From: Sorangium cellulosum
GTDB taxonomy: Bacteria > Myxococcota_A > Polyangia > Polyangiales > Polyangiaceae
NCBI RefSeq assembly: GCF_004135735.1
Contig: NZ_CP012670.1
Location: 1,612,001 to 1,676,000, forward strand
Direction: 5' to 3'
Length of the DNA: 64,000 bases
Part shown: positions 18,009 through 26,810 of the stretch, one piece after another
Layout of the letters: the number at the start of each line of letters is the position of its first letter
How positions within the stretch are numbered: the first letter of the stretch is position 1
The notes under the pieces: generated by a model
Told to the model about the DNA's origin: nothing
The model's database searches: none
Seen by the model: the letters and a program-made list of their open reading frames with translations, nothing else
Translations under genes and position numbers: made by a program

Positions 18009-18251
18009 ATGTCCGAGCAGACCGAGCAGGCCAAGCCGCATGTCGGCGGCGAGCAGCAGGAGCCGGGGGCGCCGACGCGGCACCTGGAAGACGACGAGAC
18101 CACGCAGGGCGCGAGCGACGTCGAGCAGATCGCCCGCCAGCAGGGCGTCTCGCAGCGGGGATACACGGCGGACGGTCCGCATAAGGACCGTCCGGCGCAG
18201 TTCGATCCGGCCCACCCGGGCGGGCGGCCCGAGGGCGATCCGCGCCGCTGA
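18009..18251 (+). CDS. Small hydrophilic hypothetical protein
   Basis: 80 aa from ATG 18009, chosen over the in-frame ATG 17982 because AAGGAG (17994-17999) lies 9 nt upstream. The product is rich in Gln, Glu, Asp, His and Pro, has no membrane segment or signal peptide and looks disordered. I do not recognise it. It is divergent from trxC with about 145 bp between them. Confidence 0.5.
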   Translation: MSEQTEQAKPHVGGEQQEPGAPTRHLEDDETTQGASDVEQIARQQGVSQRGYTADGPHKDRPAQFDPAHPGGRPEGDPRR

Positions 18252-18333
18252 CGAGGAGGGCAGGGGCCGCGGCGCGGGCGCGCGGGCATGGCGAGGCGGC
18301 GCGCGGGCATGGCGAGGCGGCGCGCGGCGCGGG

Positions 18334-18792
18334 CTACTCCGCCGGGGCCTCGCACGCCCGCCGCGTCACCTCGTGGCGGTAGTCGAACATCCGCTCGAGC
18401 TTGCGGCGAACGAAGCGGGCGCCGCCGAGCCGGCCGATGGCGCCGAACGGGAGCTCGTACGCCACGTGATCGGTGAGGTAGCAGCCGCCCGCGCCGTCGG
18501 GATCCATGCGGTGCGTGTGGACCCAGCGCCGGAACGGCCCGCTGCGCTGCGTGTCCTGGAACAGCCGACCCGGCTCGTAGCGCGTGTGCTCCGCGACCCA
18601 GCGCAGCGGGACGGGGCCCACCCGCGTCTCGACGATCGCGCGCGCGCCGACCTGGAGGCCGCCGGTCCTCTCCAGGACGCGCATCCGCTCCCAGGGCGGC
18701 GTGAGGCGCTCGAGCGCGTCGGGCTGCTCGTGGAAGGCGAAGACCCGCTCGGGGGGCGCGGCGATGCGCGTGCGCTTCTCGAAGATGGGCAT
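18334..18792 (-). CDS. SRPBCC-family (START-like) protein
   Basis: 152 aa from ATG 18792; ATG 18804 would add MLAA. 'FEKRTRIAAPPERVFAFHEQ' is the first strand and helix of the SRPBCC helix-grip fold, 'RWVAEHTRYEPGRLFQDTQRSGPFRRWVHTHRM' (spaced strands RWVAEH, RLFQD, RWVHTHRM) the central sheet, and 'YLTDHVAYELPFG...FDYRHEVTRR' the last strands and long C-terminal helix. This resembles the cell-division-inhibitor/polyketide-cyclase-like SRPBCC group that binds hydrophobic ligands. No catalytic assignment is possible. Confidence 0.8.
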   Translation of the reverse strand: MPIFEKRTRIAAPPERVFAFHEQPDALERLTPPWERMRVLERTGGLQVGARAIVETRVGPVPLRWVAEHTRYEPGRLFQDTQRSGPFRRWVHTHRMDPDGAGGCYLTDHVAYELPFGAIGRLGGARFVRRKLERMFDYRHEVTRRACEAPAE

Positions 18793-18910
18793 CGCCGCGA
18801 GCATGGATCGCCGCGTGGGGGCGCGCTCGCACGGCCCGGGTCGGCGGCGGCGCGCTGGCGGAGCGTCGCTCGCCGGCTGGCCGATCGTGCCAGGGGCTCG
18901 TGGCGCTGGG

Positions 18911-19021
18911 TGGAACTCGGTCGAGGGCGCCGTCGGAGGAGCCCATCGGTACATGAAGGCGGGGAGGCGGGAAGGGGTGATTTGGAACTCGGTCGAGGGC
19001 GCCGTCGGAGGAGCCCATCGG
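18911..19021. repeat. 39-bp direct repeat pair
   Basis: TGGAACTCGGTCGAGGGCGC followed by CGTCGGAGGAGCCCATCGG occurs at 18911 and again, identical, at 18983 (72-bp period). Confidence 0.9.
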
Positions 19022-19418
19022 AGCGGCCACGCAGAGGGAGCCGATCGGAGCGGCCGTGCGGAGGCGCCGTGCGGAGGCGTTGTGCGCGACGAGCGCCGCG
19101 GCGTCGTCGGTCGTGCGGCATCCCGGAGGGAGCAGGGGCACCCGCTCGACCTTCTGGCCGGCGATGAGCGCCGGTGTGCTCCGCCGGCGTGCGCGTGCGA
19201 TGGGCGAGCTCCCACGGGAATCGGGAGCGCAACGCCGAGGCGGTGAGGCACGGCGGGGGGCGTGGAGTGGGGGTACCGGCGCGGGTGAGCGCGGAACCGG
19301 GGCGGAGGACGGGACAGCCGGAGCGGAGGAGCGGATCCCCTGGCCGGCGGGCACATCCCCCGGCCCGGAGGGCGAGCACCCCGCGGAGGAGAAGGCCCGG
19401 GAGGCGGCGGGGGACCGC

Positions 19419-19560
19419 GGCGAGGTGGGGGATGAGTCCGGCGAGGCGGGGGATGAGTCCGGCGAGGTGGGGGATGAGTCCGGCGAGGTGGGGGATGAGT
19501 CCGGCGAGGTGGGGGATGAGTCCGGCGAGGCGGGGATGAGGTCGGGCGAGGTGGGGGATG
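19419..19560. repeat. 21-bp tandem repeat, about 6.8 copies
   Basis: Unit GGCGAGGTGGGGGATGAGTC plus C, with GGCGAGGCG variants; the last units degenerate. It lies just left of the IS481-type element. Read on the plus strand it would code GEVGDES repeats, on the minus strand GLIPHLA repeats; coding status is undecided. Confidence 0.9.
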
Positions 19561-19605
19561 CGCGAGCGGAGGCGGGGATGTGCAACCGGGATCTTGGGTG
19601 ACAAC

Positions 19606-19763
19606 TTGGACCGGCAGCCTGGGTTACAGTTTTCCGTTCCCTCGGCGCCACGGTCCGGGACCCAGGTCACAAAGACCGGCAGCCTCGGACCAGAATCCGC
19701 CTCCTTGGCGGACGGAACCCGATGCCTCCGGCATCACAATCCGGCAGCCTGGGTAACAGTTCG
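19606..19763. repeat. Subterminal ACCGGCAGCCTGGG repeats
   Basis: The motif CCGGCAGCCTNGG recurs at 19611, about 19677 and 19741 in direct orientation with spacing near 65 bp. The first and third continue as GTNACAG. They look like repeated transposase binding sites at the left end of the IS481-type element. Confidence 0.7.
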
Positions 19764-19886
19764 CGGCTGCTGGCCCCACGGTCCTAATCGCAGCTGCCTC
19801 TCCCCTAAAAATATCAACATCGTCGTCGTTGCCTCACAGCACTGTGCTTCTGGGGCCAACAGCAGCCATCCGGCTGCACGTGGCGA

Positions 19887-19925
19887 CTGAGGCGTCATGG
19901 GGCGATAGCAGCCATGACGCCTCAG
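19887..19925. repeat. Perfect 14-bp inverted repeat
   Basis: CTGAGGCGTCATGG (19887-19900) and CCATGACGCCTCAG (19912-19925) around an 11-nt loop. There is no T-tract, so an intrinsic terminator is unlikely; it may protect the transposase from outside transcription or be a remnant of another insertion. Confidence 0.85.
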
Positions 19926-20102
19926 GTGGCGCCGAGGGGGGGTCCAGGGGGGGAGACTTGCAACTTGGGGACCAGCGGTGGAGTCGCTGCGTTGCTCAGG
20001 GGAAAACCGTCGAATTGTCCTGACTCCCCTCTGTGCCAACGTCGGGTGAGACAGGCTCCCCCTGGAAATCTGTGGTGAGAGGGCGGAGAATGGACCTGAC
20101 CC

Positions 20103-20558
20103 GTGCCGAAGCCTTCCCATCTCCGATCCGTCGATCCTACCCCCGCCCCAGCGGCGCAGGGCGCTGCTCCCCGCCCGAGTGGCGTCGCCGTCGAGACCCT
20201 GCCGAAGCCGGGCAAGAGGCGGAAGTTCTCGGCGGCTGAGAAGCTGCGCATCGTTCGCGCGGCGGCCGCGTGCACCGAGCGCGGGGACATCGAGGCGCTG
20301 CTGCGCCGCGAGGGCATCTACAGCTCCCTCCTGGCGGCGTGGCGCAAGCAGCTCGCCCTTCACGGCAGCGAGGCTCTCGCGGGGCGCAAGCCCGGCCGCA
20401 AGCCGAAGCACGACGCGAAGGACCGGCGCATCGCCGAGCTTGAGAAGCGCTCGGCGCGGCTCGAGGAGAAGCTCGCGCTCGCTGAGAAGCTCATCGACCT
20501 CCAAAAAAAAGTCTCTGCCATTCTGGGTGTCAATCTCACGACCGACGAAGAGCGCTGA
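20103..20558 (+). CDS. IS3-family OrfA (HTH protein)
   Basis: 151 aa from GTG 20103. The basic HTH region 'RRKFSAAEKLRIVRAAAACT' to 'LLRREGIYSSLLAAWRKQ' binds the element ends. A leucine-rich coiled coil ('RIAELEKRSARLEEKLALAEKLIDLQKK') for multimerisation follows, typical of IS3 OrfA. A run of eight A (20503-20510) precedes the end, and the stop overlaps the OrfB start as TGATG. Confidence 0.92.
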   Translation: MPKPSHLRSVDPTPAPAAQGAAPRPSGVAVETLPKPGKRRKFSAAEKLRIVRAAAACTERGDIEALLRREGIYSSLLAAWRKQLALHGSEALAGRKPGRKPKHDAKDRRIAELEKRSARLEEKLALAEKLIDLQKKVSAILGVNLTTDEER

Positions 20559-21694
20559 TGGACGTCATCGAGGAGCTCGATGACCCGCACGTCCCCATCG
20601 CCCAGGCGTGTGCGGCGCTCGGCGTCAGCCGCGCCACGCTTTACCGGCAGACCCAGCCCGCGAAGCCGCCCGCGCTGACCGGGCCCGCTCCGAGCCCACG
20701 CCGGCTCAGCGACCCCGAACGGCAAGCCGTGCTCGACGTGCTGCACAGCGAGGAGTTCGTCGACCAGCCCCCGCCAGAGGTCTATGCGACGCTGCTGTCG
20801 CGCGGCGTCTATCTCGCCTCCATCCGCACGATGTACCGCCTGCTCGCGGCGTCCGGCGAGAGCGGCGAGCGACGCGCGCAGCGTGGGCCGATGAAGCATG
20901 CCAAGCCGACGCTCACCGCCACGGCTCCCAACCAGATCTGGACGTGGGACATCACCAAGCTGCGCGGGCCGCTGCCCGGGGTCTTCTACTGCCTGTACGT
21001 CGTCCTCGACCTGTTCAGTCGCATGACCGTCGGCTGGCTGCTCGCCGAGCGCGAGAGCGCAGAGCTCGCCGAGCACCTGTTCGCGGAGACCGTCGCCCGC
21101 CACGACGTCGAGCCCGGCTCGCTCACGGTGCACGCCGACCGCGGCTCCGCGATGAGGTCGGAGGGGCTCGCCCAGCTCCTCGGCTCGCTCGGCGTCGTTC
21201 GTAGCTTCAGCAGGCCTCACGTCAGCGACGACAACGCCTTCTCCGAGTCGCAGTTCAAGACGCTCAAGTACCAGCCCGACTATCCGGACCGCTTTGCCTC
21301 GCTGGCTCACGCACGAGCGTGGTGCCAGGAGTTCTTCACCTGGTATAACGACCTTCATCAGCATTCTGGACTTGCGCTCTTCACACCTGCTGATGTATTC
21401 TATGGCCGAGTCGAAGATGTCGCGGCTCGGCGCCAGGTCGCCCTGGACACGGCCTACGCCGCGCATCCGGAACGCTTCCCAAACGGGCCGCCCGTCGTGC
21501 GCAGGCCGCCCGCTTCGGTAGTCATCAACCCGCTGTCCGTCGACGACGCCGCCTCCGAGGCCGCGGCGCCGACGCACACGGCCACCACCCGCGCCGCGCC
21601 CGAATCTGGCGTCACGCACACCGCCGTGCCGCAGCCGCCCCGACCGGACGCTGCCCAGAGCCGGAACGCGCTCCTCAGCGCCATGCCCTCATAG
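20558..21694 (+). CDS. IS3-family OrfB (DDE integrase-core transposase)
   Basis: 378 aa. Catalytic Asp in 'IWTWDITKLRG', Asp in 'LTVHADRGSAMRS' and Glu in 'SDDNAFSESQFKTLKY' make the DDE triad. The N-terminal 'DPHVPIAQACAALGVSRATLYR' is the HTH. It lies in the -1 frame relative to OrfA. It can be reached either by coupling through TGATG or by slippage on the upstream A8 run, from which the -1 frame is open to this ATG. The C-terminal 60 residues are Pro/Ala-rich. Frame intact. Confidence 0.95.
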   Translation: MDVIEELDDPHVPIAQACAALGVSRATLYRQTQPAKPPALTGPAPSPRRLSDPERQAVLDVLHSEEFVDQPPPEVYATLLSRGVYLASIRTMYRLLAASGESGERRAQRGPMKHAKPTLTATAPNQIWTWDITKLRGPLPGVFYCLYVVLDLFSRMTVGWLLAERESAELAEHLFAETVARHDVEPGSLTVHADRGSAMRSEGLAQLLGSLGVVRSFSRPHVSDDNAFSESQFKTLKYQPDYPDRFASLAHARAWCQEFFTWYNDLHQHSGLALFTPADVFYGRVEDVAARRQVALDTAYAAHPERFPNGPPVVRRPPASVVINPLSVDDAASEAAAPTHTATTRAAPESGVTHTAVPQPPRPDAAQSRNALLSAMPS

Positions 21695-21736
21695 GATTCT
21701 CGTCCGGCCTGTCTCAAACCTGTTGGCATTCTCCGC

Positions 21737-22897
21737 TCAGGCGGCGCGTACAAGGCGCGGCTCATCCCTGGTCTCATCGAGCACACCGAGCAGCACTGGG
21801 CCAAAAAAGAGCTCCCAGCGGTCGTCATCCAAGGGGCGGAGCCCGAGCAACTCGTTCGCGAGCAGCTTGGTGAGCACCACGTTCTTCCCCTTTCTGCGCA
21901 ACCGCCCCTTGTCGTCGGTCTTGCGCACGATGAAGTCTTCGCCATACTCGAGCTCGCGCAGTAGCTGCGGATAGACGCGCGCCGAGCGCACATACAGCCG
22001 CGCTGGTGGCTTCTGTTCGAGTGCCTCATGCGGACGCACATCGTTGTACTCGTGTCGGAACCGGTCGAAGACGCGCTGCTGGTCCAGCAGCGTTGCGCAT
22101 GGCGGCTTCGTCGCCTCCTCCTTGAGCGTCCGGTGCATGCGCTCGTGCTGCCCGTTCTGCTCGGGCCTACCGGGCTCGATGCGCTCGGGGAGGATGCCGA
22201 GCTTGATCCACCACACGCTCAGCTCCGACAGCCCGCCGATGCCTACCGACGCGAAGGGCGGTCCGTTATCGGTGCGAATGCGGTCGGGCAGCCCGAACTC
22301 CCGAAATGCGTGCTCAAACTGCACGCGAGACAGCTTCGTTGTTGGCTCAGGAAGTGCTTCGCACTTCAGCAGATATCGGCTGTAGCGATCGGTGAGGGTC
22401 AATGGATGACATCGGCTTCGATCGCCCAGCGCAAAGTGCCCCTTGAAATCCGCACACCACAACGCATTGGGCCTATCGCTTGGCTGGATCGGGCTGCCCG
22501 GCAGCGGTGCGCGCGGCCGTCGCCTCCGCGGTCGAATCAGTCCGTGCTGCTTGAGCAGCTCGCCGATCGTGCTCGCCGCCGGCATCTCGAACTCTGGGTG
22601 CCGCTCCGCGATAAACGCACGCAGCTTCTTCGGTCCCCAGAACGGATGTTCCTTGCGCGCTTTCAAAATCACGTCCACCACCGCGTCGGGCGTGCGATGT
22701 GGGTGCTGGTGAGCAATCGGTGCGCGCGCCTGTAGCCCACAGGGCCCGTGCTCGTCGTACCTGTCCAGCCACTTGTAGCCTGTCTTGCGACTGATCCCGA
22801 ACTGCCGGCACAGCTCCGAGAAGTTTTCGTCCCCATCCTTTGCGGCCACGATGAACCGCAAGCGTTCGTCCACGACAGAGCATTCCTTCCAGGGCAT
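21737..22897 (-). CDS. IS481-type transposase
   Basis: 386 aa. An N-terminal HTH ('ENFSELCRQFGISRKTGYKWLDRYDEHGPCGLQARAP', key block SRKTGYKWLDRYDE) is followed by an integrase core. Asp in 'NALWCADFKGHF', Asp in 'DRIRTDNGPPFAS' and Glu in 'NGQHERMHRTLKEE' form the DDE triad, and 'YNDVRPHEALEQKPPA' is the usual C-terminal signature. The order and spacing fit the IS481 group of IS3-related elements. The IS3 copy inserted immediately next to the stop codon, with its CTC duplication overlapping the TGA, and left this gene intact. Confidence 0.92.
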   Translation of the reverse strand: MPWKECSVVDERLRFIVAAKDGDENFSELCRQFGISRKTGYKWLDRYDEHGPCGLQARAPIAHQHPHRTPDAVVDVILKARKEHPFWGPKKLRAFIAERHPEFEMPAASTIGELLKQHGLIRPRRRRPRAPLPGSPIQPSDRPNALWCADFKGHFALGDRSRCHPLTLTDRYSRYLLKCEALPEPTTKLSRVQFEHAFREFGLPDRIRTDNGPPFASVGIGGLSELSVWWIKLGILPERIEPGRPEQNGQHERMHRTLKEEATKPPCATLLDQQRVFDRFRHEYNDVRPHEALEQKPPARLYVRSARVYPQLLRELEYGEDFIVRKTDDKGRLRRKGKNVVLTKLLANELLGLRPLDDDRWELFFGPVLLGVLDETRDEPRLVRAA

Positions 22898-22990
22898 CGG
22901 CGGGTCTCCGTGACCTGCCTCCTGCCGGACCTGGACCTGTCACCCAGGCTCCCGGTCTGCCCTGTCACCCAGGTACCCGGTCTGAACCGG

Positions 22991-23327
22991 GCGAGCGCGG
23001 TCCTCCGGCGAGGGGGCGCAGGAGGTCGCATGGCGAGCGGCGGAGGCGAAGGAGAGGGCGGCAAGATACCAGCGGAGAACGGAAGGGGCTGGGCAAGGAG
23101 AGGCGGAGGCATGTAGAAGGAGGAGGGCGGACCCGCCGCGAGCGGTGGAGTGACGCGAAAATCCCGGGGGGCGCTCGCAGAGCAGGTAGGTGTTTGAAAT
23201 AACGTAAGATTTTGAGATGACGCGGAGGGTCGCGGGGCGCCTCCGGTCGCCGGAGCGGGGGGTGAAACGGGAACCTCTCGCAAACCGGGTTGTAAGTGCG
23301 CGAAATGTCTCGTAGGCTGCGAGACCT
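22991..23327 (+). promoter_or_regulatory. Probable CRISPR leader
   Basis: 337 bp between the IS481-type element and the first repeat. It contains a conspicuously AT-rich tract in a 70% GC genome (about 23186-23217, GTAGGTGTTTGAAATAACG then TAAGATTTTGAGATG), followed by a GC stretch and 'GGTTGTAAGTGCGCG' before the array. Its position upstream of the conserved repeats, with degenerate repeats at the far end, matches a leader. Promoter elements are not certain. Confidence 0.6.
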
Positions 23328-24533
23328 CTCTCCGCCGCTGAAAGGCGGCGGCCCCATTGAAGCCTTATTCGTGCTCTCCGCGAACTGGACCTGATCGGGA
23401 CTCTCCGCCGCTGAAAGGCGGCGGCCCCATTGAAGCGTCTGGCTGCCGCCGTGGAGCGCGAGGAGCTCCCGCACTCTCCGCCGCTGAAAGGCGGCGGCCC
23501 CATTGAAGCTAGTCCCCGACACCGACACACACCTCCACGGTGCACGGGTCTCTCCGCCGCTGAAAGGCGGCGGCCCCATTGAAGCAGGTGCGCGACATGA
23601 TGGGGAGATGGGCAGCTAACCGCTCTCCGCCGCTGAAAGGCGGCGGCCCCATTGAAGCGGGTGCTTCCCCAGATGACGAAGCACCAGCTCCCGCAGCTCT
23701 CCGCCGCTGAAAGGCGGCGGCCCCATTGAAGCGTGATGTCGTGCAGGCTCATCCCCGCGGGGACCGTGCTCTCCGCCGCTGAAAGGCGGCGGCCCCATTG
23801 AAGCTGTGGGCGGGCGCCGGCGCGGGCGTTGTCCCAGCGACTCTCCGCCGCTGAAAGGCGGCGGCCCCATTGAAGCCTACTACGATTGAACTTTTCCAGT
23901 CAGGTCAGTGCTGCTCTCCGCCGCTGAAAGGCGGCGGCCCCATTGAAGCTCGGGTACGATGTCCGTCGGGTCAAACTCGACCCGTCTCTCCGCCGCTGAA
24001 AGGCGGCGGCCCCATTGAAGCTAGAGATAGGTTCGCTTCATGTTTCCTCGCTTGTGTCTCTCCGCCGCTGAAAGGCGGCGGCCCCATTGAAGCGGCGTGC
24101 AGGTGGAGGCCGTCTGGTTGCAGACCGAGCACTCTCCGCCGCTGAAAGGCGGCGGCCCCATTGAAGCTCAGATAGCGGGTGACGTCCGCCGCGCCGTGCT
24201 ACGCCTCTCCGCCGCTGAAAGGCGGCGGCCCCATTGAAGCTCGGGCAGCCCCGCGCGCCATCGCTCCGGGATGCGCTGCTCTCCGCCGCTGAAAGGCGGC
24301 GGCCCCATTGAAGCGCCCTCGGCGCGCGCGGCCTGGTAGAGCAGCGAGCGCTCTCCGCCGCTGAAAGGCGGCGGCCCCATTGAAGCACGATCGCGCACGG
24401 CCGTGTCATGCTCCTCTCATCGACTCTCCGCCGCTGAAAGGCGGCGGCCCCATTGAAGCAACCCGTGGATCGGGTGCGCGAAGGTGTCACCGGGCTGCTC
24501 TCCGCCGCTGAAAGGCGGCGGCCCCATTGAAGC
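23328..24533 (+). CRISPR. CRISPR array segment 1 (leader-proximal), 17 repeats
   Basis: 17 perfect or near-perfect 36-nt repeats (5' half CTCTCCGCCGCTGAAAGG, 3' half CGGCGGCCCCATTGAAGC) with 16 complete spacers of 36-40 nt. The repeat folds into a 7-bp hairpin (CCGCCGC/GCGGCGG, loop TGAAAG). It ends in ATTGAAGC, the form of the 8-nt 5' handle left by Cas6 processing, which sets crRNA orientation to the plus strand. The 17th spacer starts at 24534 and is split by an IS4-type element. No cas gene occurs anywhere in the window, so type cannot be assigned. Confidence 0.97.
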
Positions 24534-25765
24534 GAGGATCGGAGTCGGCTGATGTTGGCGTTCAGGACCTGACAGATCCCCTCATTTTATACGGCAAATT
24601 CGTCGATTCCCGCGCCGCTGGCACACCGCTTCCACTGAGCACCAATGTGGGACAGTTGTTTGCATGGGCCCACGAGGCTCAGGTGTTTCGGGTGAGCCTA
24701 CGACGAATACGTGAGAATCTGCGGTCGCTGGCCGGAATAGTATCAGTATGAGGCAATCGGCGGGCGTCGACGCGTGCACGGAAGGCAAGGCGAAGGGGAA
24801 CTTGACGACGACGCGCTCGGAGGAGCGGTCGCATTCGATGAGGGCTCGCAGGCAACTCGAGCGCGTAGGGCTCAGCGCGAGTAGCATCGAGCGGTTCCTT
24901 CACGCCGCTGTGAAAGTCGACCTGCACGTCAAGACCGTGCTGTCCTTGTCGCTGGCAACCCTGGGCGTTCTGCACTCGGTCTCCCTTTGCATTCACGTGA
25001 TCGGGCGAGGGATGGCGTGGGCAAGAGACGGTAGCCCCAAGCACGCGACCAAACAAGTTGATCGCCTGCTGAGTAACAACAATGTGTCCCCATGGCTTCT
25101 GTTCGACGCTTGGGTCCGCTTCGTGGTGGGGCCGCGAGAGGAGCTGCTGGTCGCTCTCGACTGGACGGAGTTTGATGTCGATGACCACGCCACGTTGGCG
25201 TTGTACTTGATCACTCGTCACGGGCGAGCAACGCCGCTTATTTGGAGGACGGTCAAGAAGTCGTCGTTGGCTGGCAAGCGCAACGCCTATGAAGACGAGG
25301 TCATTGAGCGGCTGCACGAGATTCTTCCGAAAGCAACTCGAGTAACACTCCTCGCGGACCGGGGCTTCGGCGACCAGGAGCGGTACGCACATCTCGGCAA
25401 TCTGGGTTGGGACTACATCATTCGGTTCCGTGAGTGCATCATCGTCACCGATGCTGATGACACTGCGCGTCCTGCAGGCGAATGGCTCACATCTACCGGA
25501 CGGGCAAAGATGCTGAAGAACGTCCGGGTCACGCAGGACAAGACGGCCATCGCGGCGGTCGTGCTCGTTCACGACAAGCGGATGAAGGAGCCATGGTGCC
25601 TCGCAACCAGCCGTGCCGACCTGACGGCGAGCCAGGTGACCAAGCTCTACGGCCGTCGCTTCTGCATCGAGGAGACGTTCCGCGACGTCAAGAACGTTCA
25701 TTTTGGCATGGGTCTCTCCGCCACACATATTGGCGACACTGCCCGACGCGACCGACTTCTGCTTA

Positions 25766-25918
25766 GCGCGCCTCTCAAAACCTCCCGTCGCCAGGCGGCC
25801 GATGGCGGGCGCACCGCGTCGTTGCGCCTCGTCGCCCTACTTCAGTAGGGCTCCTCGTCGCGCCTAGCGTTGCTCCCGCCCTCGGCCGCCTGGCTCGGTC
25901 CGGTTTTGTTCGGCGCTC
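25766..25918. mobile_element. 153-bp foldback MITE
   Basis: The element is one long imperfect inverted repeat. The two arms (about 76 nt) match at roughly three quarters of positions, with blocks CCAGGCGGCCGA, AAAACC and CCCTACT paired around a short central loop. Its tips (GCGCGCCTCTCAAAACC and the complement of GGTTTTGTTCGGCGCTC) resemble the neighbouring IS5-type terminal repeat. A TTA lies on each side (25763-25765 and 25919-25921). It has no gene, so it is probably mobilised by the IS5-type transposase. Confidence 0.8.
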
Positions 25919-25921
25919 TTA

Positions 25922-26810
25922 GAGCGCCTAACAAAACCCGGCCTGGATATGGCAGAGGCAGATCAGGCACACGGCGAGCTGGAGGAACGCTCGGTGAATA
26001 TCGGCACGGCGTTCATACCGCACAGTCAAGCGCCGAAAGCGGCGGAGCCATGCGATCGTCCGTTCGACGACCCAGCGGTAACGGCCGAGCTTCTCCGACG
26101 ACTCGATGCCCTTGCGAGCGATGCGGGGCACGATGTGGCGCAGATGGCAAGCCAAGCGCAGGGCCGGGTCGTCGTAGGCCTTATCGGCGTGCAGTTTCTT
26201 GGGGCGGCGCCGCGGTCGGCCGCAAGGCCGCGCGATCGTCGGTACCGCATCCACCATAGGCGTGAACATCTTCGAGTCATGGACGTTCGCCGGCGTCATC
26301 TCGACGGCGAGCGGGATACCATTCTGATCGACCAAAATGTGATATTTCGTGCCCGGCCGGCCGCGATCTGTGGGGTTCGGGCCAGTCTCTTCACCCCCCT
26401 TTTTGCCGGAACCAGCGAGGCATCCAGCGCAGCACGCTCCCAGTTGATCTTGTCGGCCCCGCCGAGCTCATCCAGCAATGCCTTGTGGAGCTGACCCCAG
26501 ACGCCAGCCTGCTGCCAGTCGCGCAACCGGCGCCAGCACGTCATGCCGCTGCAGCCGAGCTCTTGCGGGAGATATTCCCAAGGAATCCCCGTTTTCAGCA
26601 CGAACAAGATCCCCGTCAGGGCGATTCGATCAGGCGTGCGCGGCCGGCCGCCCTGCGGCTTCGGCTCCGCCTTCGGCAATAGAGGTTCGATTCGCTCCCA
26701 GAGTTCGTCCGGCACCAACAGCTTGCCCACGCGTGCAATCTAATGCGCGTACCGTTTGTCTCAAGCGAGCGGGCGCTCGAGCGAGGTCGGCGGGCTATTG
26801 TTAGGCGCTC
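25922..26810 (-). mobile_element. IS5-family insertion sequence
   Basis: 889 bp bounded by inverted repeats GAGCGCCTAACAA (25922-25934) and TTGTTAGGCGCTC (26798-26810), flanked by TTA (25919-25921 and 26811-26813). A 3-bp T-N-A target duplication is known for the IS1031-type group of IS5. The left TTA is shared with the adjoining MITE. Confidence 0.93.
25928..26730 (-). CDS. IS5-family transposase, made by -1 frameshift
   Basis: Two overlapping frames: the first from GTG 26730 ('MGKLLVPDELWERIEPLLPK', 'IPWEYLPQELGCSGMTCWRR'), the second ending at 25928 ('ILVDQNGIPLAVEMTPANVH', 'ADKAYDDPALR', 'WVVERTIAWLRRFRRLTVRY'). At an A5G6 run (26394-26404) a -1 slip joins 'DASLVPAKR' to 'GEETGPNPTDRGRPGTKYHI', giving a standard IS5 protein of about 267 aa with its DDE residues (Asp in 'ALDASLV', Asp in 'ADKAYD', Glu in 'VVERTIAW'). 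Two-frame organisation is normal in this group, so I call it functional rather than mutated. The stop codon lies in the terminal repeat. Confidence 0.85.

Larger units (their letters stand above)
18805..19585. other. Gene-poor repeat-rich region
   Basis: About 780 bp without a gene I would defend. It holds a duplicated 39-bp segment (18911-18949 and 18983-19021) and a 21-bp tandem array (19419-19560). Open frames exist on both strands but encode only Gly/Glu/Arg-rich low-complexity sequence. Confidence 0.5.
20027..21735 (+). mobile_element. IS3-family insertion sequence, copy 1
   Basis: 1709 bp from CCCTCTGTGCCAAC to GTTGGCATTCTCCG (imperfect inverted ends sharing TGCCAAC...TGAGACA). It is flanked by a 3-bp CTC duplication (20024-20026 and 21736-21738). 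The ends were fixed by comparison with copy 2, which sits in a CRISPR repeat whose original sequence is known. Confidence 0.9.
19586..22990 (-). mobile_element. IS481-type element carrying a nested IS3-type copy
   Basis: The left end (about 19586-19627: ACCGGGATCTTGGGTGACA...ACCGGCAGCCTGGGTTACAG) and the inverted right end (about 22940-22990) share the double motif ACCGGG-CCTGGGTGACAG...ACCGG-AGCCTGGGTNACAG. The element encodes the transposase at 21737-22897 and is interrupted at 20027-21735. Removing the insert gives about 1.7 kb. Exact tips are uncertain. Confidence 0.65.

Noticed and set aside
19056..19601. Possible gene coding GEVGDES repeats on the plus strand
   Set aside because: The non-repeat part is Arg/Gly-rich with no recognisable fold, and the frame ends within the IS481-type terminus; listed only as a repeat.
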